The notes under the pieces were generated by a model. It saw only the letters and a program-made list of their open reading frames with translations, made no database searches and had not been told where the DNA came from. A DNA stretch of 64,000 nucleotides from Pomphorhynchus laevis (Eukaryota; Acanthocephala; Palaeacanthocephala; Echinorhynchida; Pomphorhynchidae), in contig WNNJ02000181.1 in the NCBI GenBank assembly GCA_012934845.2, positions 62,001-126,000 on the forward strand, in the 5' to 3' direction. Below are positions 1 to 10,700 of the stretch, piece after piece; the first letter of the stretch is position 1, and each line of letters begins with the position of its first letter. The position numbers were made by a program, and so were the translations under genes.

Positions 1-36
1 CTATTCAATACTCGCTCCATTCTTCATAAAGCTGAT

Positions 37-1107
37 ATGCTTCTCGATATCTTCGATCAATTATCTATCGATATTCTCTGCATTACCGAATCCTGGCACA
101 CTGACTCCAACGATCTTGCTATTCGTCGTCTATGTCGCTCTGGTTGTTCTCTAGTTGAATCAGCTCGTCAAATTACATCTCATACATCTACTGCGTCTAA
201 CCATGGCGGTATTGTTGCCATTGCTCGTCACCCAATGTCTTTACGTAAAATCAACGTTAACATCCGTTACACCTCGTTCGAATTACTCATATGCAGATTA
301 TCAACGCCTTTCCCTCTGGAACTTGTGATTGTATACCGTCCAGGTTCAGTTGCCCCATCACGTATCTTCTTTAACGACCTTGCAGATCTAATGTCTCACT
401 GTTCATTGTCTTATACTCCTTCTTTTGTTCTCGGTGACTTTAACATTCGTCTTGATCGCCCGTCTGACTCTGACTCTATCACTTTAACTAATCTTTTTTC
501 TGATTTTAACTATAAATTACTTTCAACAAGCCCAACTCATATTCTCGGCGGTGCTCTCGACATCATTGCTGTTCCTAACTGCTTCAATGACTATACCTCC
601 TTGTCAATTACTGATCCTGGTTTGTCCGATCATTTCCTTGTCACTCTTACTCTTACTCGTCCCCATCCTCCTTCTCCGCCTTTACCATTATCTACACCAA
701 GTCGACCCTGGAAGCTTCTCGATATCCCTATTCTCTGCACAGCCTTACTCAATTCTTCACTCTTTTCACTTCCTCTTAACTATCTCTCTCCCGATGATCT
801 CTGCATTCTGTTTGATTCTGAACTTACGTCGATCCTCAATAACCTTCTACCTAGTCGACTTCGACGTTCCCAGCGCTTGCGCCATGCTCCCTGGTTCGAT
901 TCTGACTGTAGTCTTTCTAAGCGTCGACTCCGTCACTCTTTTCGTATGTATAAACGCTTTCTTAAACGTTCACCCAACTCACTCCCTCCAAATCTTCGTG
1001 ATTCTTACTTTTCTCAACGCCGTTCACATCTCATTCTTATACGTACTAAACGTACTCTCTTTTGGCGAAATCAACTCGAGTCATCTTCCAACTCGAAATC
1101 TCATTAA
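37..1107 (+). CDS. LINE A endonuclease domain (EEP/APE type)
   Basis: About 356 residues with the order expected of an exonuclease-endonuclease-phosphatase domain. ITESWH lies near residue 17, GGIVAIAR near 58, a central VLGDFNIRLD near 131-140 (the conserved GDFN motif), and SDHFLVTL near 198-205, which carries the catalytic SDH. This domain nicks target DNA to prime reverse transcription. The C-terminal part (ending near a WRNQLESSS segment) is the linker before the RT. The reading frame stops before the RT block, so the polyprotein is interrupted. The start is arbitrary because the window edge may cut the ORF. Confidence 0.8.
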   Translation: MLLDIFDQLSIDILCITESWHTDSNDLAIRRLCRSGCSLVESARQITSHTSTASNHGGIVAIARHPMSLRKINVNIRYTSFELLICRLSTPFPLELVIVYRPGSVAPSRIFFNDLADLMSHCSLSYTPSFVLGDFNIRLDRPSDSDSITLTNLFSDFNYKLLSTSPTHILGGALDIIAVPNCFNDYTSLSITDPGLSDHFLVTLTLTRPHPPSPPLPLSTPSRPWKLLDIPILCTALLNSSLFSLPLNYLSPDDLCILFDSELTSILNNLLPSRLRRSQRLRHAPWFDSDCSLSKRRLRHSFRMYKRFLKRSPNSLPPNLRDSYFSQRRSHLILIRTKRTLFWRNQLESSSNSKSH

Positions 1108-1227
1108 AAAATCTTAAACTCAATTCTTTCACGATCATCTACCCCTTGTAATATAAATCCTGATGAATTTTCTTCTTATCTACAAACTAAGCTATCTAAT
1201 TTACTTTCCCTACTACCCATAGCCCCC

Positions 1228-2838
1228 TTGTACCCACTCTTATCTTTAAATACTTCCCTCCCAGAACTATTCCACCTTCTTCCCGTTTCGTCTGATGAAG
1301 TTTCTTCGGTTCTGCTGTCATTACCTAATAAAACCTCTCCTTCTGACCCAATTCCCACTCACTTACTTAAAAATATCTGCACTTTTATCTTACCCTTCCT
1401 AACCACATTGTTCAACTCGTCCATCCGTAGCTGTACATTTCCTTCCATCTGGAAATGCGCCACTGTTCGTCCTATCATCAAAAAGCAATCTCTCGACTCT
1501 TCACTACCATCTTCGTACCGTCCAATCTCACTTCTCCCAACCCTCTCTAAACTCCTTGAGCGTCTCGTTCTTAAGCAAGTTAATACATATCTCTATTCCT
1601 CTAACTTATTTCCTCCCTTCCAAGCCGCTTTTCGCTCTAATTACTCTACCGAAATTGCATGTCTTAAAGTTTATAACGACTTACTCATATCGCGCGATCA
1701 TAAATTATGTAGTGTCATAGTTTCTCTTGATCTATCGTCTGCTTTTGACATCGTCGATCACTCGATTCTTCTCCATCGCCTTCGTCATGATTATGGCTTC
1801 TCTTTACCCACTGTATCATGGTTTTCTTCATATCTATCAAACCGTACATTTCGCGTATATTCTAACTCTTCTCTCTCCCATCCTTCGTCCATTCCGTCCG
1901 GTGTTCCGCAAGGCTCCGTATTAGGCCCTATACTTTTCTCTCTTCTTCTTGGTGATTTGTCTTCGATTTCTCATAAATTTAACTTCCATGTTATGCAATA
2001 TGCTGATGACATTCTCATCTATGCTCATGCACCTGTTTATCGTATTCGCGATCTTAGTGTTTCTGCTTCCGACTGTCTTGTCTCAATTTCCAATCATCTT
2101 TCTTCCCTTCGCCTTTCTCTGAATCCTGATAAATCCAAAATTATGTGGATCCTACCTCGACGCCTCGGCTTCGAACCTCCCTCCGTATCATTAAATTCTA
2201 CAATTCTTCCTATCGTTGATAATCTCGTTTTCCTAGGCTTCCATTTTGACAACCGACTTTCACTTAAACCTTTCGTTAGAGATAAAGTACGCTCATCTAC
2301 CTTGATACTCCGCAACCTCCGTCAAGTTCGTAGATTGATCGATTTCCCTTCTTGTATGACTCTCATATCATCTCTCCTTTTTTCTAGACTCGATTATTGT
2401 CTTAGTCTATTTTCCAACTCACCTAAATCCACTCTTCTTCCCCTACAACGCATCGTCAACGCAGCTGTCCGAATTCTCCTCCGTCTTCGTCGTTTTGATC
2501 ACACATCCTACCATCTTGCTTCTCTCGATTTGCCTACAATTTATTGTCGTGTTCAAATTCGTCTTCTTATCGTTGCTTTCCGCCTTGTAACTTTTCATAC
2601 CCCTTCATTTCTCAACCTTCCTTTTCTTGATAATTCTCGTCCTGTTTACTGTTCCTTGCGTTCCTGTAATTCCCTTCTTTTACATGTCCCAAACTACTCT
2701 ACCTCCTTTGGACTCCGCTCCTTCCTGGTGGCTGCTCCTCTATCGTGGAATCATCTGCCCATTCATATACGCCAATCAACTTCCCTGCAGTGCTTCAAAC
2801 GACAAATCCAATCCCATCTGAACAATTTAACTGCTTGA
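1228..2838 (+). CDS. LINE A reverse transcriptase
   Basis: A 536-residue open stretch spanning the RT fingers, palm and thumb. Visible motifs are SYRPISLLPTLSKLLERL (about 91-108), a motif-A segment SLDLSSAFDIVDHSIL (about 166-181), GVPQGSVLGPILF (about 224-236), MQYADDILIYAH (about 256-267) and the C-terminal SSLLFSRLDYCLSLF region. The catalytic FD and YADD aspartates are present. It would copy the element RNA at a nicked target. It lacks its N-terminal endonuclease in frame because of an upstream frame break at about 1,107-1,228. Copies A2 and A3 in this window match it closely, so the family was active fairly recently. Confidence 0.85.
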   Translation: MYPLLSLNTSLPELFHLLPVSSDEVSSVLLSLPNKTSPSDPIPTHLLKNICTFILPFLTTLFNSSIRSCTFPSIWKCATVRPIIKKQSLDSSLPSSYRPISLLPTLSKLLERLVLKQVNTYLYSSNLFPPFQAAFRSNYSTEIACLKVYNDLLISRDHKLCSVIVSLDLSSAFDIVDHSILLHRLRHDYGFSLPTVSWFSSYLSNRTFRVYSNSSLSHPSSIPSGVPQGSVLGPILFSLLLGDLSSISHKFNFHVMQYADDILIYAHAPVYRIRDLSVSASDCLVSISNHLSSLRLSLNPDKSKIMWILPRRLGFEPPSVSLNSTILPIVDNLVFLGFHFDNRLSLKPFVRDKVRSSTLILRNLRQVRRLIDFPSCMTLISSLLFSRLDYCLSLFSNSPKSTLLPLQRIVNAAVRILLRLRRFDHTSYHLASLDLPTIYCRVQIRLLIVAFRLVTFHTPSFLNLPFLDNSRPVYCSLRSCNSLLLHVPNYSTSFGLRSFLVAAPLSWNHLPIHIRQSTSLQCFKRQIQSHLNNLTA

Positions 2839-2854
2839 CTTTCTCATTTTTGTT

Positions 2855-2908
2855 TGTGGACTTGTAAGCGTACAGCTTGTACGCATTTGCCACATTAAAT
2901 AAATTTGT
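2855..2908 (+). promoter_or_regulatory. LINE A 3'-terminal RNA hairpin
   Basis: The 3' UTR contains an outer TGTGG/CCACA stem and an inner perfect stem GCGTAC/GTACGC (2868-2873 with 2879-2884) around the loop AGCTT. Then comes the terminal ATTAAATAAATTTGT. Other copies have GCGTGC/GCACGC at the same place, a paired A-T to G-C change, so the stem appears to be conserved as RNA. By analogy with other LINEs it may be the RT's template-recognition structure; that role is inferred. Confidence 0.65.
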
Positions 2909-3109
2909 GTCACATGTGGGTGACAAACTTGAAGCAGTTTTTTATCAAGTACAATATTCTTCTGGCAGACGCGAATCTACGTTCAGTGTCCATTCTAGAC
3001 TTCAAGGAAGAATGATTTATGAAACCAAGGTCTTGTACATGAGATACATAATTAATTATTTGAGATTTTATAGTGTATCGGGAGGTACAGAACTATACCC
3101 AAAACGAAG
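2909..3109. other. Unassigned 200-bp spacer
   Basis: A short stretch between the family-A 3' end and the minus-strand LINE B. It holds no recognisable coding, RNA or repeat signal. Confidence 0.5.
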
Positions 3110-4156
3110 GTGAACACACTTAGAGACATTCAATAGTATTCCTGTATGCCTACTCCAAATTTCTATTCTATCAATATCACTTGCAGAAACTCTACATTCT
3201 TTGGAGAATTAATTGTGCTCCACACTTTCAAATCATCTGCGAAAGCAAGATATTGGCATTGCAGTTTACTCAGCAGAGTTGATGAAAATGTTAAAAAGTA
3301 ATGGGCCAAGCACAGTCCCCTGAAGAACCCTTAAAGTCACACTACGTGGAGAAGAAAAACAATCACCAACCTTTACTTTATAGCTCATAGATGACAAAAA
3401 ATCAGCAACCCACGCTACAAGCATCCTGGGAATGCCATGATCGAATAATGCTTGTATCAACTGAGAATGAGGCACGCGATCGAATGATCTACTAAAATCA
3501 AGAAACAGGGCATCAATAGAGCTACCTCGAGATAATTCTTCGACCCACGCCTCACGAGAACGCAAGAGATTCGTCAGACAAGATCTGCCTTTTCTGAAAC
3601 CATGCTGTTGAGAGCAAATCTGTCCGGACTCAACCAAGTAACTCATTATCCTGTCGTAAACTATACGTTCCATAGTTTTACTTATATGGCTAGTTAAACT
3701 TATAGGCATGTAGTTACTATCTGAGTTCCGCACGCCGTTCTTATAAACAGGTACTACCATAGCACGTTTCTAGTCAAGCGGTAATTTGCCAGAGTTTAAA
3801 GAGAGCTGAAACAGTATTGTCAAGGTCCGAGAGAGGTGGGCACTCAAGATACGTAAAAGAAAGGGATGAATGTCGTCAGGACCAGCAGATGAACACCCCG
3901 ACAGCCGAATCAATTTAGCAAATACTTCATCTTGAGTAATTGAAATCGAATTATTGGAAACATGAGAGTTGAGTGGTATATAATCAATGTTGGATACAGA
4001 CGAAACACTGCTTAGAATAAATTCATTTGCAAATTCATCGGCAATGTCGACCTGGGAAAACAATAGGCACTCATTAACAATCAATTGAGGAAATACCACA
4101 GGGAATATTTCCATTTTGGCGCATGTATGACCAAAAACGTTTGGAATTTTGATCAA
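3110..4156 (-). pseudogene. LINE B reverse transcriptase fragment
   Basis: Two open blocks (3,770-4,156 and 3,266-3,760) plus a further frame reaching about 3,110. They encode GCSSAGPDDIHPFLL, YMPISLTSHISKTMERI, QHGFRKGRSCLTNLL, ALFLDFSRSFDRVPHSQL and QGTVLGPLLFNIFIN. A FADDLKVWSTI segment, the YADD-box equivalent, follows in another frame near 3,230. The order is that of CR1-type RTs. Frame changes between blocks make it non-functional. Confidence 0.75.
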
Positions 4157-4354
4157 TCGAATTTACGAGGTCTTACGCATAATGAATACGCTTATTAGTG
4201 CAGAGTCGTTTAAAAACATATCGAGCTTGTCTGAAAGATGAGATGAACGATGGGTCGTTATGTGATAGTTTAAAAAAACGATTTCGTTCGTACAGTGCTT
4301 TCTTAAGATCATGGTCAAACCATACTGGCTTGCATTTGTAACGTTTCTTGATTA

Positions 4355-5348
4355 CTATTTTTGGGCAAACTTATTTGAAACTTCAAGTAATTTATCGCGA
4401 ATTACATGCCAGCAACGGTCAACTAAACTGCCATCACAACAAAAGTTGATACAATCTGCGTAAGTCAAGAGTGCTGCGTGATCTGCCTTATGCCACAGCC
4501 GTTTGATCAAATTAGGTTTAGCATCCCTTATCATAGCCCCCAAAGAAGGACGAACACCGAATTGAATGGTTACATGGTCATTCTCTCAGAGGAGATACAT
4601 AGCGGATGTCACAAACATGATCACAATTTCGAGAAAAGAGTAGATCAAGTATAGATGAAATATTGCCGCATACTCTGGTAGGACAGGTCACTAATTGAAC
4701 TAGTAATAAATCGTGAGTCAAGAATTGCCATATTTGAGTTTCAGAAGCATTGCAATGATCAATACTAAAACCACCAGCATCACTAACCACAACACTCGGA
4801 ATGTTAAAATCACCAGATAGGATGAAAGGACGATGATGCTAACATGAATTAAGAAGCACATTACGCAGTACATCGTCAAAACCAGATGATTTAGGAGTTC
4901 TATAAGGACACCAAGCGAAAATCTAAGTTCGGATAATATTACGTCTAACACCAAGCACTCACAAGTTCCTTCACTATTGGAGTACTCGACCGAACCGACT
5001 ACAACCGCTCCGTGAGCAAATAGATGGCAACACCATCCCCGCGACGAACATTACACATATCTGACCGAGTCACGGTATAGGCCTGAATATTAATTGCAGC
5101 ATCACCAATCCCACTATGCAGCCACGACCAGATACGGCAAAGGCGTCAAAATGTTTTGTAGTCAACATAATGCGAAGATTAGAAGTTAAGCTACGAATGT
5201 TAGAAAAATATATTACACTAAATGTCAAAAGCTGTCTAGATGTCTGAGAAATCTTCAATATATCATGTCTACAGCAAATTAGTATTTTCATAATACAAGG
5301 CATTCGGAGTTGTAGAGCAGGCAACATATTCGCACCGAAAATTATCAC
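4355..5348 (-). pseudogene. LINE B endonuclease fragment
   Basis: Several short frames on the minus strand resemble a CR1 endonuclease: SNIRSLTSNLRIMLTTKHFD near 5,150-5,230, the S/GDFN-type region near 4,800, and TCPTRVCGNISSILDLLFS near 4,640-4,700 just before the expected SDH segment. The region from 4,160 to 4,550 encodes the linker towards the RT. It is heavily frame-shifted and has no intact reading frame. Confidence 0.6.
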
Positions 5349-5350
5349 AA

Positions 5351-5638
5351 ATTTTTATTCCATCCTGCATGAAAATATTGAATGAAAATAAATAGGGGAA
5401 GTGATCCGTTAATTGTACGCATATAATGTGATGACTTGATTTTATATTTGTATTTAACTCATTTTTTCTGATTAATTGTTGAATATAATGTAATGACTGT
5501 AATGACTTTATTTTTCTATTTTATTTCAAACATATATTGCTGGCCAAAAATAAAGACATTTAATATTTATTATAATTAGACGAACGTAAACAATTATTGA
5601 CCGATCATCTTAACAATGCTTCCAGCAAGTTGACACAA
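5351..5638. other. AT-rich spacer without recognised features
   Basis: A low-GC stretch with short direct similarities around TGTAATGACT near 5,420-5,510. No gene or named repeat is seen. Confidence 0.4.
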
Positions 5639-5639
5639 A

Positions 5640-6046
5640 CGTTCCAAAATCGAATGTTCGATTAGAAAGATTTGATGCACCTACTACAGAACCCGAAAGT
5701 CAAAGGAAATTTAAATTATGGAAGCACAATTTCAGCTATGTCCTATCCTCAACCCACGAAACCGACAAATTGGAATATATTCTAATGCATGTAGGGTCTC
5801 GCGTATACGAACTGATTGAAGACTGCTCGACATATGATAAAGCCATGACAATATTAGAGCGAATCTACGTACAAACTCAAAACGAGGTACTCGCTTGTCA
5901 CATTTTATCGATTCGCGGGCAGAAAAGCGAGAAAGATATCGAAACCTTTATTCATGTTCTACGATCTTTGGCGAAGGACTGCAATTTCAGAACTGTGACA
6001 GCAGACGAAACCAAAAATGACTATATATATTTATTTTTAAAGTGGC
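5640..6046 (+). mobile_element. LTR-retrotransposon gag fossil
   Basis: About 130 residues resemble the N-terminal half of a retrotransposon gag, probably Ty3/gypsy-like. It includes the KAMTILERIY and LSIRGQKSEKDIETFIHVL phrasing and a SLAKDCNF segment. Only this part of gag survives. No pol and no terminal repeats are visible. Its end coincides with the 3' terminus of an inserted family-A LINE. It is broken and probably old. Confidence 0.6.
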
Positions 6047-6785
6047 AAATGAGTGTCGGCGCACGCTTACATGACCACAACAACAAAAAAATCTCAATCA
6101 TGTTTTGAGGCGGTGAGTACGGAGGCGGCATTTGAATGCAATAAAGAAGGGAGCGCGGCGGACGTCGAGTGGGAGCTGATTCCAGGCGGGTGGGTAGGCA
6201 ACGAGGATTGATCAAGGACCGTAGTTGTTAGAGTAGTTGGGAACGTAGAGTAAGAGGGAATTACGGGAACGTAGTGATAGAGAGAGGTGGGGTCGGATAC
6301 GGCGGATGTCACGGAGAATAGAGTTAGACGTGCGGACCTTGTCGCGGAGGAAGGGTTTAAGTGAAAAGTGATCATCGAAATGGAATCCTAAGAAATAGAT
6401 TGTGGACTATGGGGATGAGTCAATATATACAGCGGGAGAATATATGTTAGGTTGACAGGGGGAGGTTCCACATTATTTTAGACTTGTCTAGGTTTAGAAC
6501 TAGACGAAGATGGTATAGCACGAGACGAAGATAGGAGAGACGTTTGTAGATAGAAGAAAGACAGTTGGAGGCAGAAATTGCAATATCGTGATGTGATGAA
6601 CGGGTGCATGATCATATATGTGGATGTTATCGGCATATTGCATGGCCTTAAAGGAGTAAGGTTTGATAAACGGAGAGATATTGCCAAGTAGAAGAGAGAA
6701 AAGACTGGATGGAATCGGTGGGAGAGGGTCGGTCGATGTGGATGTTGTAGTCTTTAAGGGCGAGTCGAGTGCCCTGACAAAATAA
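6047..6785 (-). mobile_element. LINE family A fragment (3' part)
   Basis: A minus-strand copy of the family's second 3' subfamily. The 3' hairpin region (GTGGCAAATG...GCACGCTTACATGACC on the plus strand) sits at 6,043-6,080. RT-derived frames follow towards higher coordinates, ending near a degenerate YADN box (MQYADNIHIYDHAP, about 6,600-6,650). It is truncated at about 6,785, where another family-A 3' end begins in the same orientation. Confidence 0.75.
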
Positions 6786-7135
6786 GATTTATTTTTTGCG
6801 AATGCGTGCCGGCGCACGCTTACATGACCACGAAAACAAAAACTAAAATCTAAATCATGTGTTGAGAAGGTAGGTACGGAGGCGGTATTTGAATGTAATA
6901 AAGGGGGGAGCGCGGTGGATGTTGAGAGGGAGCTGATTCCATACGAGTGTGCCGGCGACGAGGCACACTCGTCGCCGGCACAAGTGGGAATTACGGGAAC
7001 TCAATGATAAAGAGGTGGGACGAGTGTTGTCTAAGAAATATAAGACGAAAAGTTATTAGAATACGGTGTTGGAAGCGGATGTAGATAATGGGTCAGGCTT
7101 ATTGTCAGACGATTGCTATCAGACGGTGACTCACA
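6786..7135 (-). mobile_element. LINE family A fragment (second 3' end)
   Basis: A second family-A 3' terminus begins at about 6,786, with the stem GCGTGC/GCACGC at 6,804-6,819. It continues with the same 3' UTR and thumb-coding sequence as the copies at 12.2, 13.2 and 38.6 kb. A perfect fold-back interrupts it at 6,948-6,982. Two like-oriented 3' ends in a row point to one copy inserted next to, or into, another. Confidence 0.7.
6948..6982. repeat. Perfect fold-back palindrome, 15-bp arms
   Basis: TGTGCCGGCGACGAG (6,948-6,962) and its exact reverse complement (6,968-6,982) flank the 5-nt spacer GCACA. In sister copies the sequence simply continues after GACGAG, so the right arm is a snap-back copy that replaced LINE sequence. 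Confidence 0.85.
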
Positions 7136-7740
7136 TACTCGTGCATCAGAGTATGTGAAACAGATATGTAAGTCATCACATTGTTGATCGCCATAACATT
7201 TGACATTTGTTACTAAAGAAACTATACTGAATTACGATTATTTGATCAATTATTATATAGACTACAATTTTAATTATTAAAATTCCAAAATCTTTGATGA
7301 GGAAAATTGAACGTTAATACTTTAGTAACCGATTACTTTATTAGTTCTACGTCGATTGGTTTTAAAATTTCATTACAAAAGTTAGAATGCTTAAAAGTTA
7401 GAATGTTTAAAATTCTTGATTTTTTAATATTTTATATTTTGATGATATAAAAAGTATGACATGCCTGTATTTATATATCAACTATTCGTTAGATAATATG
7501 AAATTATTTTTAATTGAGTTTTATTTTAATAATTTCGTTTTTCATGTTTTGACTTTCCTCGTGAATCAAAAAATAAATGATCCTTGAGATTTAAAAATTT
7601 TTAATTCGATTTTTAGGATAATTAAATGCAAATCAAATGGATTCATTACTTTGTTTTTGAATCCATTTTGTGTTCTATTAATTTCTTCAACTAAAATATT
7701 TTTTAACATTATATTTATTGATGCAAAATTAAGCTGAAAG
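7136..7740. other. AT-rich region upstream of POLR1E
   Basis: No gene or repeat is recognised. It may hold a missing first exon and the POLR1E promoter, but I see no clear signal for either. Confidence 0.35.
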
Positions 7741-10700
7741 ATGATTTATTCTGAGACTGAAAAAGACAAGACAATTGAATTAGGTGAGACCTAAACAAAA
7801 ACATTGAAATGTCAATGTAATTATTATTGATACAGTATATATTGATACCAGAAATTCCGGCTTTAATTTGACATATACGGGTAATAACGACGAGGGGAGC
7901 ATCAAAATGGTAAGCGAGTTATTTCATATGAGCTGTACATTTAAATTTTGTAGTTCAAGACTACACGTGGTAAGACATACCAATCAAGTGTACCAAGCTC
8001 GAGAATGAGGTAAACTGTAAAACACTTTTAATAATTATGTAATTAATACAAGAGGATCTTGATTGGTTTTTTTTCAGCTCATAAGTCAAGGATGAAAAGG
8101 CTTTTTGTTTTGTCACATGCTTAATAATTGATTTCACTTGTATTGAATAAAGTTTATTTTAATTTGGTTTTTTAATTTATGCTAAAACCTCAATTTGCAT
8201 AACCGAGTCATTTTCCTGTCTCAATTCCTATTCAACTTTTAAATGTTCAAAACATAGAAATTAACAAATTGATTACTTTATTAAGTAATTACTCTGCCGA
8301 TGTATCAATCACGAAAAATTACATTGAGCGTACGCAAATGCGTTTGCTAGTATAATGTTACTACTTTCGATTTGTGATTTCGTGGAATTCGTCTACTGCG
8401 CCAAAATAAAATTTTAAAGAAAAATAAATTAAAATTTTTATAGTAATAACATTTCATTTTTAGGTAAAAATTTGAATGCAAATATATTCATTACTTTGCT
8501 CTTCTTGTTGTTTGACAACAATTTAAATTTCATATTACAAATTTCTATTAAATAAAATAAACTTTTAATGTTCCAAATTATATGGATTACTGGCAATTAC
8601 CATTTGATTGTCATTAAATTAATGTTTAACAAAATTTAGCAAATTATTATTACCTACATGGTCGTTTCAATGCAAAATGAAATCAATAAATTAATTTATT
8701 GATTTATTAAAATGATTACAATATTAAATTAGTGTAATTTATAAAAAATAAAAAACGATATTGAACGACATTTATGAAATCATCACTTGATGTGATTAAG
8801 CCTGGTGTCATGCAAAGAAGGATATGATAGTCAGATTCAAGATTTGACAATTAGACTACGTCTAAGACGAGTATATAGTATACTAGACTGAAAATAAAAC
8901 GTTCCTGCTTTAAAGGGTGTTAATCTTATTTAAATTGCATTTAATATCCAAATTAAAGGCAACACTAACAAAATTCAGTGGTTATTATAAAGTATTATTT
9001 TAATCCATAAATTTTATTGATGCATATCAATCAGAGAGAATATCGTACTATAAAAATGGTTTTATTTCACTTTGATCTCAAATTTTGATTTGTTTAAAGT
9101 ATGTGGATTATTAATTTGGAAATCTAAATACATTTCTAATTTTAAAGAAACGTTTATGAAATCATTCTAATGTTTACCAAAATTCAAAATAATGTTTTGT
9201 TATAATTTTTTTAATTTTTTTTTATTAACATACAATATTTAATTACATAAAATGATTACTAAATAATACATTAAAAGTAATTTCCAATTTGTAAACGTCT
9301 CAAAAAGCGGTCTTTTGAAATTTTACTTTTCAGGTAGCCAACTACTACTGTATTTATGAAATATCTATTTTATATTTTTCTAGGTCAATGATAGGTTTGG
9401 TTGATATCACGGGACGAATACAACTGATGCCATCAAATGTAATCGAGCTTGTGGAGCAAAAAACATTAACTGATTGTAATGACGAAAATAACGCGAGTGC
9501 ACGGGAAGAGATATCAACATCTGATAGGGTATGGCATTGAATGAATAGAATCATTTTCTTGGTTTTGAATCTATATATTAAGCGTCACTATTAAATTTAT
9601 AAATGTGAGATTTTAGATGTTTATATTTTGCTAATTATATTGTTATTAAGACTGTAATTGCTAGCATGAAAAATAAAAAAAAAATAAACCTTTTGTTGAA
9701 AATGATAGTCACTGTGAAATTGATTTTAATCTGAATTATTTCAATACTTTAAAACCCTACAACTTTCTTTTTTAAAGTTTTAATTATCTAAAGCCTTCTT
9801 GTTCAGGGTTTTTGCAACCATTTTAAAATTGTAAAATAAACTATTAATTAAATAACAATCATTATACAAAAGATTAACAAAATTAATAAATAATTAGCAA
9901 ACGATTTCTTGTTTTTAAATTAGACTGCATTTTCTATGCATTAAGATTTATTTTGTATATAATATTTTCTACAATTGACTATATTTCTTTTAACTTGATT
10001 GCATATGTGAGCTGAATCTGGCTGAAATTCTTCTTGCTTGCTGCAACGAAAGGAAAAAACGACTTAGGTTATCTGATCATTGGCTATTTATATGGATCCA
10101 AATGAGTTACGTGATTAATGTGGGAAACTGGTTGTACTCTTAGCCTTTTTCCAGCATGTTGTTGTAACTCATGAAATCTAAAAGCAGATCAATTCTTGTA
10201 AAATGTGATCATATAAGATCACTTCAATATGTATTTTTTATTTATATTATTAAAAATAATGTACAAGAAGTTAGTATAATGCCGTGCCACAACCAGAAGA
10301 ATATTATTATTTTTTAAAATAATAATTTATTTCTTTAATATAATAGCGACAACTTTGCCATTTATACACAAAATCAGTAAATACTTAAAATTTGATAGAA
10401 AAAACGTCGAACAAATTTGAAATTCAAGTCGTTAAATCACACTTGAGCTATCGACCAATAGCTCAAGTGTGGGGTCATTTCAGACTATTTAGATTCATTA
10501 TTTAGAATCTTAAAGTGATTCTGCAATAATTTATATAATAATTGATATTATATATCAATTACTTGCTAATTGATAATTTATTCGTCATCCTTAACAATCG
10601 GCAGCTTTCATGCAATAACAGAGGAGATAAGCGACGGTTTAATTTTATATTTTTCTTGGTAAATTGATTTTTCATTCATGTATTTTAATTAAGGCAATAA

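Larger units (their letters stand above)
1..2908 (+). mobile_element. LINE family A, copy A1 (5' end outside window)
   Basis: A non-LTR retrotransposon carrying an apurinic-type endonuclease followed by a reverse transcriptase, ending in a 3' UTR whose terminus reads CATTAAATAAATTTGT. The same terminus occurs inverted at about 25,821 and 61,630, which defines the 3' end. The left edge of the window cuts the element, so any upstream ORF1 is not seen. The RT is of the CR1/L2/Rex1-like type, with a GVPQGSVLGP motif and a YADD box. The two coding blocks lie in different frames separated by about 120 bp, so the copy is broken. At least eight other pieces of this family, in two 3'-end subfamilies, are scattered through the window. 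Confidence 0.85.
3110..5350 (-). mobile_element. LINE family B, broken CR1-like copy
   Basis: A minus-strand CR1-like LINE running from an endonuclease at about 5,350 down to an RT palm at about 3,110. It is broken into at least six frames. RT pieces resemble the CR1-like element at 49.2 kb (same HGFRxGRSCLTN and LGPLLF phrasing), so the two are probably members of one clade. The 3' end was not located precisely. Confidence 0.75.

Noticed and set aside
7900-8160. A tiny three-exon gene (ATG before GTAAGC, stop after the TTTTTTTTCAG acceptor at 8,080, AATAAA at about 8,146)
   Set aside because: The first two segments fit POLR1E in sequence (LTYTGNNDEG) and phase, and continue to the exon at 9,384; the third segment would give only a short meaningless end.
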